64,000 bases of DNA, taken from contig JAFTVU010000030.1 in NCBI GenBank assembly GCA_017465665.1, forward strand, positions 1 through 64,000, written 5' to 3'. Source of the DNA: Oscillospiraceae bacterium. GTDB taxonomy: Bacteria; Bacillota; Clostridia; Oscillospirales; Ruminococcaceae. Both the position numbers and the translations under genes were made by a program. The notes below the pieces were generated by a model. That model was not told the DNA's origin, did no database searches, and was given only the letters and a program-made list of their open reading frames with translations. Shown in pieces: positions 1 to 7,125 of the stretch (positions are counted from its first letter, which is position 1; each line of letters begins with the position of its first letter).

Positions 1-255
1 CCTGCAGTGCGAAAGCACTGCAAAACGGCGACAGCCGTTATGGCTGCGCAGCAGACACGAGGTATGTTTCAATGAAAACAGCGCAATTGCCGCAGGCAAT
101 TGAAATGAGCTGTTTTCATTATATCATACCTGCAGTGCGAAAGCACTGCAAAACGGCGACAGCCGTTATGGCTGCGCAGCAGACACGAGGTATGTTTCAA
201 TGAAAACAGCGCAATTGCCGCAGGCAATTGAAATGAGCTGTTTTCATTATATCAT
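1..255. repeat. Tandem 128-bp palindrome-rich repeat, two copies
   Basis: Copy 1 spans 1-128 and copy 2 spans 129-255, with no difference seen until the last base. Each unit holds a hairpin GCAGTGC-GAAA-GCACTGC (4-21 in copy 1), a hairpin ACGGC-GACA-GCCGT, the palindrome GCTGCGCAGC, and a large nested inverted repeat. In that repeat AATGAAAACAGC (71-82) pairs with GCTGTTTTCATT (109-120), around an inner CAATTGC/GCAATTG stem. AGGTATG (60-66) and CATACCT (125-131) extend the large hairpin in copy 1; copy 2 lacks the right CATACCT arm. No ORF is evident. It looks like an intergenic, transcribed or MITE-like element; a transposase is not present. The region to 314 otherwise shows nothing. Confidence 0.9.
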
Positions 256-314
256 CAAAGCTGATAAGATTTGGTTAAAAAACTTTGCGGCAAGAAATCT
301 TTAGCGTTTCTTAT

Positions 315-345
315 ACAAAAAGAGCACCGCTGAACGCGATGCTCC
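315..345 (-). terminator. Rho-independent terminator of dprA
   Basis: Read on the minus strand, a hairpin GAGCATCGC/GCGGTGCTC (322-330 with 336-344, one mismatch, 5-nt loop) is followed by TTTTTG. It lies 11 bp after the dprA stop. Confidence 0.8.
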
Positions 346-355
346 ATAAGCTGTT

Positions 356-1249
356 TTATTCATCCTCAACATCTCTGAAAAGTGAAAACTGATACGCATT
401 GATGATATCGATATGGCTGAACACAGGCACCGCACCGTCTCTCAGATACGGTACTACGCCCGAATAACGCTCGTTCATAACCTCATGCGGCGGAATACAG
501 AACAGCTCCCTGCCCTGCTGTACAGCGTGCTCCGCAGTATGGCGGCACCCGCTGTGCTCGGGGGCTTCCACTATAAAAGTACCCTGTGCAAGTCCCGATA
601 TGATACGGTTGCGATGTCGGAAATAATCGGGATCGACAGCGGTGTGCAAGGGAAGCTCAGATATCACTGCGCCGCCGCTCCTGATAATGTCCTGCTTCAG
701 CTCGCGGCTTGCAGCAGGATAATCCACAAGACTTCCACAGGCAAGTACGCCGATAGTGCGTCCGCCTTTTTCAAGCGCGCTCCTGTGCGCCATCGTGTCC
801 AGCCCGACAGCAAGTCCGCTCACCAGCACCATACCCACCTTTACAAGCTCCGTACATATCTGATGAGCAGTTCTCAGCGCATACCTGCTTGGCTGACGTG
901 TTCCCACTACCGCCAGAACAGGTTCGTCAACAAGACCTGCAAGGCTTCCCTGTACGAAAAGCACAACAGGCGGCGAATATATCGATTTCAGCAGGGACGG
1001 ATATTCGTCATCCTCTATCGTAACGATACGGATACTATTCGCTTCACACTCAGCAATAAGAGCCGATACATCACGGGAGCGTATCGCTTTTGCGCGATCT
1101 CTCTCAGCATCATCAAGGAGCTCGCACTTACCGTCACGGACAGCCTCAGCCGCGGCACGGACATCACCGTAATGCTCAACTATCTGCATGGTCTTGGCAT
1201 TATAAGGCTGCATTACGAGCAGCAGCCAGAGCCAGATCTCGCGATTCAT
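356..1249 (-). CDS. dprA: DNA processing protein DprA
   Basis: DprA (Smf) binds single-stranded DNA entering during natural transformation and loads RecA. The Rossmann-like core is clear: VAVVGTRQPSRYA (about residues 112-124), SGLAVGLDTMAH (143-154), a glycine-rich stretch ending ELPLHTAVDPDYFRHRNRIIS, and the closing CIPP. The family's usual SGSLIT loop reads SGCRHTAEHA here. Two in-frame ATGs lie at 1255 and 1249. The AGAGGAGG sequence sits only 1 base before the first and 7 before the second, so I start at 1249 (297 residues). It is a single-gene transcript with its own consensus promoter and terminator. topA, often next to dprA in Firmicutes, is not adjacent here. Confidence 0.95.
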   Translation of the reverse strand: MNREIWLWLLLVMQPYNAKTMQIVEHYGDVRAAAEAVRDGKCELLDDAERDRAKAIRSRDVSALIAECEANSIRIVTIEDDEYPSLLKSIYSPPVVLFVQGSLAGLVDEPVLAVVGTRQPSRYALRTAHQICTELVKVGMVLVSGLAVGLDTMAHRSALEKGGRTIGVLACGSLVDYPAASRELKQDIIRSGGAVISELPLHTAVDPDYFRHRNRIISGLAQGTFIVEAPEHSGCRHTAEHAVQQGRELFCIPPHEVMNERYSGVVPYLRDGAVPVFSHIDIINAYQFSLFRDVEDE

Positions 1250-1273
1250 ATCCATGCCTCCTCTGTAAAGTGT

Positions 1274-1323
1274 ATCAAATTTGATTATGTTTACATTATA
1301 CTATGAACGGCAATGTTTGTCAA
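1274..1323 (-). promoter_or_regulatory. dprA promoter with downstream palindrome
   Basis: On the minus strand, TTGACA (1318-1323), 17 bp and TATAAT (1295-1300) match the full consensus. Between the expected start point and the ribosome binding site lies a perfect 12-bp palindrome, ATCAAATTTGAT (1274-1285), a possible operator. Confidence 0.85.
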
Positions 1324-1348
1324 TGTATATAATCTTACTCAAAACATC

Positions 1349-1377
1349 ATGACATTACCGCGGAAATATGCTACAAT
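1349..1377 (+). promoter_or_regulatory. Promoter of the histidine phosphatase fusion gene
   Basis: ATGACA (1349-1354), 17 bp, TACAAT (1372-1377), with an extended TGC directly before the -10 box. The same TGCTACAAT core recurs upstream of the GH3 gene and the TPP riboswitch. Confidence 0.75.
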
Positions 1378-1407
1378 ATAAACATCACAAAACAGGAGGA
1401 TACAGTA

Positions 1408-2451
1408 ATGATCTACACGGCAAAGATAGAGCAGACTTTCAAATACCCCAGACGCATGAAATACATACCGCGCACAAACAGTTTCATCGAAAAGGATCGC
1501 GACAGTCTTTCATATATAAGAGGAGTTCGTCAGCCTTACGGATGGATAACAGAAACTGGTACTCCGCCCTGCGATCATCTGGATATAATCGTTATGACAG
1601 ATAAGGAATATGAGCTTGGCGATACCGAAAAGGTCCGCATCATTGGTGTATTCTGCCGCAACGACGGAGACCACAAGCTTGTAGGAGTTCCGCTTGACAG
1701 GGATATAGAGGACTTCTCTCAATTACCCGACAGCGAAAAAGAGGACTTGCACCGTCTGTATCCACGCGTAGACAAGGACGAGGGTTGGTTTGGCAGAGAA
1801 TATGCAGAGAATATGATCAATGACTTTTTCTCACGAAGAAAGCGCAAGACGATCATCACTGTACAGCACACTGAATCCTTACACCACACAAATGGCATGA
1901 TCGGTGCATGGGGTGACTGGGAGCTTACCGAACGTGGCAGAGCCCAGGCATTTAAAATTGGAAGATGGCTGCTTTATGAGGATTGCGACAAGTGCTTCAA
2001 CATGTATACCTCCGACTTAAAAAGGGCACTTCAGACAGCAGAAGAGATCAACAAGACACTTTGCATATCTCCCGTTGTGACCGATGTTATACGCGAAGTC
2101 AACGCAGGCAAAGGCAATGGACAGAGCAGAGAATGGTATAACACACATAAGCTTCAACATCCCGATGTATACGATCCCGATTACAAGCCTTTCCCCGACG
2201 CAGAATCTGACCGAGAGCTATGGGAACGTCTGTTACCATTCTACAATGAAATTATCACTAACGATATGCAGAGAATACTGATAATCTCTCACGGCACTAC
2301 GCTCAGCTTTCTGCAATCCATGCTGATGGGCTGCGACTTTGATGATATAGCGAAATCCCGTTTCAACGGTGTGGGAGGAGCAGTATCAAAATTCATCATT
2401 GAGCCTGACGGAAAGACCGTGGCGCAGTATATCAACCAGCGAGTGTGTTGA
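1408..2451 (+). CDS. Pyrophosphatase-like / histidine phosphatase fusion protein
   Basis: This 347-residue cytoplasmic protein has two parts. Residues about 45-145 resemble family I inorganic pyrophosphatase: CDHLDIIV, IIGVFCRNDGDHKLVGVP, then DLHR and an FF motif before a linker. Residues about 150-345 form a histidine phosphatase (phosphoglycerate mutase-like) domain: GDWELTERGRAQA, SDLKRALQTAEEI, an REVNAG acidic motif and ISHGTTLS (294-301). The family's opening RHG motif reads QHT (153-155). The catalytic histidine is therefore kept but the phosphate-binding arginine is replaced, so activity is uncertain. AGGAGG lies 9 bases before the ATG. The domain assignment of the N-terminal part is by eye and less sure than that of the C-terminal part. 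Confidence 0.8.
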   Translation: MIYTAKIEQTFKYPRRMKYIPRTNSFIEKDRDSLSYIRGVRQPYGWITETGTPPCDHLDIIVMTDKEYELGDTEKVRIIGVFCRNDGDHKLVGVPLDRDIEDFSQLPDSEKEDLHRLYPRVDKDEGWFGREYAENMINDFFSRRKRKTIITVQHTESLHHTNGMIGAWGDWELTERGRAQAFKIGRWLLYEDCDKCFNMYTSDLKRALQTAEEINKTLCISPVVTDVIREVNAGKGNGQSREWYNTHKLQHPDVYDPDYKPFPDAESDRELWERLLPFYNEIITNDMQRILIISHGTTLSFLQSMLMGCDFDDIAKSRFNGVGGAVSKFIIEPDGKTVAQYINQRVC

Positions 2452-2478
2452 AATATTACATAATAGTTACAAATTATT

Positions 2479-2565
2479 ACACCCCGATTACAGTTTCCCG
2501 TACAATATTGACATCGGTAGCAGTCAGATGTACAATAAAGATATCAACTTCATCGGGGTGTTTTT
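2479..2565 (+). terminator. Wide-loop terminator-like inverted repeat enclosing a promoter
   Basis: ACACCCCGAT (2479-2488) is a perfect inverted repeat of ATCGGGGTGT (2552-2561), followed by TTTT. The loop of about 63 nt holds the whole promoter of the next gene. It would act on read-through from the upstream gene. Confidence 0.5.
2508..2536 (+). promoter_or_regulatory. Promoter of lipoprotein gene 2568-4034
   Basis: TTGACA (2508-2513), 17 bp, TACAAT (2531-2536). The predicted start is near 2543, giving a short leader. Confidence 0.9.
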
Positions 2566-2567
2566 AT

Positions 2568-4034
2568 ATGAAAAGAACGTTATCCGCACTACTCGCCGCT
2601 CTGCTGCTTACAGGCTGCGCTGACAGCATAAAAAGCAACGTACCCGCAATTAAAACTCATGCAACGGAGCAGTCTGCCTCCGCTGTGCAGTCTACAACAG
2701 ACGCGACTTCCGCTGAGCCCGTGGACACTGTTACTCCGCCGACAGAAAAGGACAGGCTTTTGCAGCTTATCCGTGATGACATAATTGCGGATGATCCCAA
2801 TGCCTCGCCTAATCTTGCAGTTATATTCTTTGAGGACTTCTACGGTGACGGGACAAAGGATCTCATAGCCGCTGACGGCGGCATGGAGATACATGACGGC
2901 GAGGCTTTCTACTACGGAAATCTCTGGCAGGTAACAGAGGGCGAGAACTATGCCCATTGGATGCGCGCAGATGACGGCAGCTGTGCCATGACAAGTTTTA
3001 AAAGGCTCAGTGCAGGAGATGACGAGCTTATCTCCTTTGAGCTGTACAGTGAAACCTCGGAATACAACACAACAGAGCTGTGGGCTCATAACAAAAGCTG
3101 GTTCAGCAGAGTATTGGTAGACGGAACGGCACAGCTTGAGATCACACAGACAGACGACTGCGAGTTCACCGCTTTTTCCACAGGCTACGGCGCAAGCACA
3201 GACGGCACAGGACGGATATATCTGCCATACGAGCTGCATTATAACAGCTCCCGTAACTATATGGAGCCGTATCTGCTGCGCGAGATCACCTTTGACGAGC
3301 TTAACGGATACGGACAGAGCGCTCTGGATATGATCGCTTCTGACGGCGGCAAGGTAACCTCCTGTTATCTCAGCGAAAACGATACGCTTGTAATAAATTA
3401 CACTGTCGGAGAACAGCTACGCTATGCCCTCTGCAAGCTTGTAAACGGCACGCTTTCCGTAGATATGGACGATGGCAACCTCGGAAACTACCCTGTTGAT
3501 ATCACCTTTGAGCAGCAGCGGCTGGAGCGGCTCATTCTTGACAGTATTCCCGAGGAGGATAAAAAAGAGGGGCTTACTCACTCTGTTGCCGCCACGCATT
3601 TCGCTGATATTGACGGCGATGGTGCTGAAGATCTCTTAGCAGCCGTAAGCTGGGCTGAGCATGAATACAGCGGCTACGGAGATATATGGTTTGCCAGCGG
3701 CGACACCGCAGTTCATCTGGAGTCATGTGCATTTTCCGATTACTTCTGGCATACGCCTGACGGAACATTTCTGAGGTTGTCCGTCCCCGGTCCATACAAT
3801 CCCTCAGACGCCTGGGTGCACATCCATAACAGCACTGCCGTAAATGCTATGCCGGACGGATATTATTCACTGGATTGTATGTATTACAGCGAAAGTGACG
3901 GCTATTATTACGGCTTTTCAAACTCGGCACTGTATCTGTCGGACATGGGGATCGAACCGAGATTTTACAAGCATCGCATGACCTTTGATAAAGAAAGCCG
4001 CAGACTGGTCATTGCTGAAACAACAGCACAGTAA
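2568..4034 (+). CDS. Lipoprotein with FG-GAP-like calcium loops, unknown function
   Basis: This is an exported lipoprotein of 488 residues. The N terminus MKRTLSALLAALLLTGC is a type II signal peptide with the lipobox LTGC (Cys17). A Ser/Thr/Ala-rich linker follows. Two similar segments each begin with an acidic loop, FEDFYGDGTKDLIAA (about residue 85) and FADIDGDGAEDLLAA (about 345), of the D-x-D-G-D-x-x-D calcium-binding type seen in FG-GAP repeats. A longer in-frame ORF begins at 2445 but overlaps the upstream gene. I chose 2568 because of the signal peptide, the GGGGTG at 8 bases and the promoter at 2508. I do not recognise a specific function; surface anchoring is likely. Confidence 0.85.
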   Translation: MKRTLSALLAALLLTGCADSIKSNVPAIKTHATEQSASAVQSTTDATSAEPVDTVTPPTEKDRLLQLIRDDIIADDPNASPNLAVIFFEDFYGDGTKDLIAADGGMEIHDGEAFYYGNLWQVTEGENYAHWMRADDGSCAMTSFKRLSAGDDELISFELYSETSEYNTTELWAHNKSWFSRVLVDGTAQLEITQTDDCEFTAFSTGYGASTDGTGRIYLPYELHYNSSRNYMEPYLLREITFDELNGYGQSALDMIASDGGKVTSCYLSENDTLVINYTVGEQLRYALCKLVNGTLSVDMDDGNLGNYPVDITFEQQRLERLILDSIPEEDKKEGLTHSVAATHFADIDGDGAEDLLAAVSWAEHEYSGYGDIWFASGDTAVHLESCAFSDYFWHTPDGTFLRLSVPGPYNPSDAWVHIHNSTAVNAMPDGYYSLDCMYYSESDGYYYGFSNSALYLSDMGIEPRFYKHRMTFDKESRRLVIAETTAQ

Positions 4035-4062
4035 ACAAATATAATTATTGTCAGGATTGTGC

Positions 4063-4091
4063 TTGTTTTCAGCGCAGATATATGCTACAAT
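4063..4091 (+). promoter_or_regulatory. Promoter of the GH3 gene
   Basis: TTGTTT (4063-4068), 17 bp, TACAAT (4086-4091) with extended -10 TGC. The -35 box is weak, so the extended element probably matters. Confidence 0.6.
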
Positions 4092-4127
4092 ATTACCATC
4101 AAATATCCCCCACAGGAGGACATAAAA

Positions 4128-6203
4128 ATGGAACGTTATCTTGATACATCGCTATCCGCGCAGGAGCGCGCGGAGGCCCTTACCGATACCCTGACCACCG
4201 AACAGCAGGCTGAGCAGCTGCGCTATAACGCGCCTGCTATACCCTCTGCCGGTCTGCCTGACTACAACTGGTGGAACGAGGCACTGCACGGCGTTGCAAG
4301 GGCAGGTACGGCTACTGTATTCCCGCAGGCTATCGGTCTTGCCGCAGCATTCGATACAGACCTCATGCGCCGTATCGCAGAGATCATCGCTGAGGAGACG
4401 CGCGCAAAGTACAACGCGGCTCAGAAGCACGGCGACGGCGATATCTACAAGGGTCTTACCATGTGGTCTCCCAACATCAACATATTCCGTGATCCCCGCT
4501 GGGGCAGAGGTCATGAGACCTACGGCGAGGACCCGTACCTGACAGCAAGACTGGGCGTGGAGTTCGTAAAGGGATTACAGGGCAACGGAAAGCACATAAA
4601 AGCTGCCGCCTGCGCAAAGCATTTTGCCGTACACAGCGGTCCTGAGGCTCTGCGCCACGAATTCGATGCAAAAGCATCCGCAAAGGACATGGAAGAAACA
4701 TATCTCCCTGCGTTCCGTGCGCTTATTGAGGAGGCGCACGTCGAGGGCGTTATGGGCGCATATAACCGTGTAAACGGCGAGCCTGCCTGTGCAAGCGAAA
4801 AGCTGATGGCGAAGCTGCACGAATGGGGCTTTGATGGCTATTTTGTATCCGACTGCTGGGCTATTCAGGATTTCCATCTGCACCACAAGATAACTCCATC
4901 TGCACCCGAATCTGCTGCCATGGCGCTGAAAGCAGGCTGTGATATCAACTGCGGCAGTACATATCTGAGTATTCTTGAAGCACTGGACAAGGGACTTATC
5001 ACACAAGAGGATATACGTTCCGCCTGCATAAGAGCACTCCGCACGAGAATACGCCTCGGTCAGCTTGAAAGCACTGAATTTGACGATATTCCCTATTCCG
5101 TGATCTCCTGCAAGGAACACAAGGATGCAGCTTACGAGGCTGCTGTTAAATCAACAGTACTGCTGAAAAACAACGGTATCCTGCCACTGAAAAATGATGT
5201 ACGCACTATCGCTGTAATTGGCCCGAATGCGGACAGCCGCGAGGCGCTTATCGGTAACTACAATGGTACAGCAGACCGCTATATCACATTCCTTGAGGGC
5301 ATTCAGGACAGCTTTGACGGACAGGTGCTGTATGCCGAGGGCTGCCATCTGTTCAAGGATCGCTGTCAGGGTCTTGGGCAGGCAGGCGACCGCTATGCAG
5401 AGGCTGTTGCTGCCGCTGAAAACGCGGATGTCATCATTGCGTGCGTGGGTCTTGACGCTACACTTGAGGGCGAGGAGGGCGATACAGGCAACGAATTCGC
5501 ATCGGGCGATAAGCTCGATCTGCGCCTGCCTGAGAGCCAGCGTATCCTGCTGGAAAAGCTGCGCGCTGTCGGCAAGCCGCTGGTGGTGGTTCTGGCAGCA
5601 GGAAGCTCTATCAATATCGAAACGGACTGCGACGCACTGCTTAATATGTGGTATCCAGGTCAGAACGGCGGAAAAGCGCTTGCAGATATCATTTTCGGCA
5701 ATGTAGCGCCATCGGGCAAGCTGCCTGTTACTTTCTATAAGGATGCGGATAAGCTGCCTGATTTCTGTGATTATTCCATGCAGGGACGTACATACCGCTA
5801 CTGTGATGAGGACAACGTGCTTTATCCCTTTGGTTTTGGTCTTTCTTATGCGGATATCCTTTGCAGCGGACTTTCCTATGCTGACGGCAAAGTAACGCTC
5901 ACAATTACAAATCACAGCGATATTCCTGCAGATGAAGTTGTACAGCTCTATATAACCGCTCATGATGTTGAATGTGCTCCCAGATATTCTCTGTGTGCAT
6001 TTACAAGAGTTTCACTCGGAGCTAAGGAGAGCCGTGTAATCACTATACCTCTGCCCCGCTCCGCCTTTGAAACAGTGGACGAGAACGGTACAAGAAGCAT
6101 TGCCGCTGAGCGCTTCACCCTGTACGCAGGAACATCACAGCCCGATCCTGTGAGCCTTGCTCAGGGCGCCGCACCCTGCACAAGCATCGCAATATCTCTC
6201 TGA
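4128..6203 (+). CDS. Glycoside hydrolase family 3 (beta-xylosidase/beta-glucosidase type)
   Basis: This is a 691-residue retaining glycosidase that releases single sugars from the non-reducing ends of oligosaccharides. The stretch YNWWNEALHGVARAG (about 46-60) is typical of the Xyl3A-like branch, which favours xylosides and arabinosides. FVSDCWAIQDF carries the catalytic nucleophile, Asp242. The second (alpha/beta sandwich) domain begins near KNNGILPL, and a fibronectin III-like domain closes the protein. There is no signal peptide, so it probably acts inside the cell on imported oligosaccharides. The start at 4128 follows AGGAGG at a 10-base spacing; the ORF extends 69 bases upstream without a ribosome binding site. 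Substrate choice between xylose and glucose cannot be read from sequence alone. Confidence 0.93.
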   Translation: MERYLDTSLSAQERAEALTDTLTTEQQAEQLRYNAPAIPSAGLPDYNWWNEALHGVARAGTATVFPQAIGLAAAFDTDLMRRIAEIIAEETRAKYNAAQKHGDGDIYKGLTMWSPNINIFRDPRWGRGHETYGEDPYLTARLGVEFVKGLQGNGKHIKAAACAKHFAVHSGPEALRHEFDAKASAKDMEETYLPAFRALIEEAHVEGVMGAYNRVNGEPACASEKLMAKLHEWGFDGYFVSDCWAIQDFHLHHKITPSAPESAAMALKAGCDINCGSTYLSILEALDKGLITQEDIRSACIRALRTRIRLGQLESTEFDDIPYSVISCKEHKDAAYEAAVKSTVLLKNNGILPLKNDVRTIAVIGPNADSREALIGNYNGTADRYITFLEGIQDSFDGQVLYAEGCHLFKDRCQGLGQAGDRYAEAVAAAENADVIIACVGLDATLEGEEGDTGNEFASGDKLDLRLPESQRILLEKLRAVGKPLVVVLAAGSSINIETDCDALLNMWYPGQNGGKALADIIFGNVAPSGKLPVTFYKDADKLPDFCDYSMQGRTYRYCDEDNVLYPFGFGLSYADILCSGLSYADGKVTLTITNHSDIPADEVVQLYITAHDVECAPRYSLCAFTRVSLGAKESRVITIPLPRSAFETVDENGTRSIAAERFTLYAGTSQPDPVSLAQGAAPCTSIAISL

Positions 6204-6206
6204 TAC

Positions 6207-6235
6207 TTGACAAACCGCCCGAACTATGCTACAAT
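6207..6235 (+). promoter_or_regulatory. Promoter of the TPP riboswitch-thiT transcript
   Basis: TTGACA (6207-6212), 17 bp, TACAAT (6230-6235), with extended TGC. It starts directly after the GH3 stop. Confidence 0.92.
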
Positions 6236-6250
6236 ATCATCGAACTTAAT

Positions 6251-6365
6251 GGGGAGCTCCACAGGCATTGCCACTGGGGCTGAGAGTGCGTCGGTATGGA
6301 CGCAGACCCTTGGGATATCATCCCAATACCTGATTCGGATAATGCCGACGTAGGAAAAATGTTCG
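6251..6365 (+). promoter_or_regulatory. TPP riboswitch (THI element)
   Basis: Conserved blocks are in order: GGGGCTGAGAG (6277-6287), AGACCCTT (6304-6311), ACCTGAT (6328-6334), GGATAATGCCGACGTAGG (6337-6354). These are the pyrimidine-sensor and pyrophosphate-sensor arms of the thiamin pyrophosphate aptamer. It precedes a terminator and thiT, so high TPP should stop transcription of the thiamin transporter. Confidence 0.97.
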
Positions 6366-6380
6366 TGAATGACATTTCAG

Positions 6381-6410
6381 ACGTGCCGATTTTCCGTCGG
6401 CACGTTTTCT
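6381..6410 (+). terminator. Riboswitch expression-platform terminator
   Basis: The stem ACGTGCCGA (6381-6389) pairs with TCGGCACGT (6397-6405) around a 7-nt loop, and TTTTCTT follows. It lies between the TPP aptamer and thiT. Confidence 0.9.
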
Positions 6411-6454
6411 TATTTCCGCGAAGATATCAGGGTATCTGAAAGGACGGTAATGAT

Positions 6455-7057
6455 ATGAACAGCTCAAAAAATCATCAGCGCGTGCTGGCGCTTGTCGAGG
6501 GCGCTATAATGGTGGCACTGGCGGCGGTGCTGTGCTACATCAGGATAGTGAAATTCCCCTGGGGCGGAGGCATAACGGTGCTCTCCATGCTGCCGATAGC
6601 GGTATACAGCATAAAGCACGGTATCGCAAAAGGGCTGATGGTCTCCTTTGTGTTCTCGCTCATACAGCTCGGTCAGGGCGTGATAGACGGTCTGTTCGGC
6701 TGGGGACTTACTCCTGTAATGCTCATCTCCTGCATACTGATGGACTACATACTGCCTTTCCTTGTGCTTGGCTTTGCTGGTATATTCCGCAGGTCTGGAA
6801 CTGTAGGCTGGCTTACGGGTACGGCAGGCGTTATCGTGATACGCTTCGTATTCCACTTCTTCAGCGGCGTTGTTATCTGGCATTCCGCAGGAAAGCTGTG
6901 GGAGGGCTTCGTAACCGACAATGAATGGCTGTATTCCCTCTGCTACAACGGCGCTTATATGCTGCCTGAGCTTATCTTCACGCTTATAGGTGCAGTGATA
7001 CTGTTCAGAGTACCGCAGACAAGAAAGCTGTTTGCACCTGCATACAGCAGCAACTGA
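6455..7057 (+). CDS. thiT: Thiamin ECF transporter substrate-binding subunit ThiT
   Basis: ThiT is the membrane S component that captures thiamin and works with the shared ECF energy module, which is not in this window. The 200-residue protein has about six membrane segments. Family marks are VLCYIRIVKFPWGGGITVLSM near the N terminus, RFVFHFFSGVVIW (about 128-140) and LCYNGAYMLPELI (about 167-179). These regions supply thiamin-contacting His, Trp and Asn in characterised ThiT proteins. The TPP riboswitch directly upstream supports the substrate. AAGGACGG precedes the ATG. It is the only gene before the terminator at 7068. Confidence 0.95.
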   Translation: MNSSKNHQRVLALVEGAIMVALAAVLCYIRIVKFPWGGGITVLSMLPIAVYSIKHGIAKGLMVSFVFSLIQLGQGVIDGLFGWGLTPVMLISCILMDYILPFLVLGFAGIFRRSGTVGWLTGTAGVIVIRFVFHFFSGVVIWHSAGKLWEGFVTDNEWLYSLCYNGAYMLPELIFTLIGAVILFRVPQTRKLFAPAYSSN

Positions 7058-7060
7058 ATA

Positions 7061-7089
7061 TTGACAGCTCCTCGATATTGAGGTATACT
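7061..7089 (+). promoter_or_regulatory. Promoter of lipoprotein gene 7126-8649
   Basis: TTGACA (7061-7066), 17 bp, TATACT (7084-7089). Confidence 0.9.
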
Positions 7090-7108
7090 TGATATCGGGG
7101 AGTATTTT
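7068..7108 (+). terminator. thiT terminator overlapping the next promoter
   Basis: CTCCTCGATAT (7068-7078) pairs with ATATCGGGGAG (7092-7102) with one G-T, then TATTTT. The 13-nt loop contains the -10 box of the next gene's promoter, the same nesting seen at 2479-2565. Confidence 0.6.
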
Positions 7109-7125
7109 ATAAAGGAGATAACACG

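Noticed and set aside
1..255. Possible CRISPR array
   Set aside because: Only two long 128-bp units directly abutting, with no spacers and no cas genes.
413..1306. 297-codon ORF on the plus strand opposite dprA
   Set aside because: Antisense to a clear gene, Arg/His/Ser-rich composition typical of a shadow frame, no ribosome binding site.
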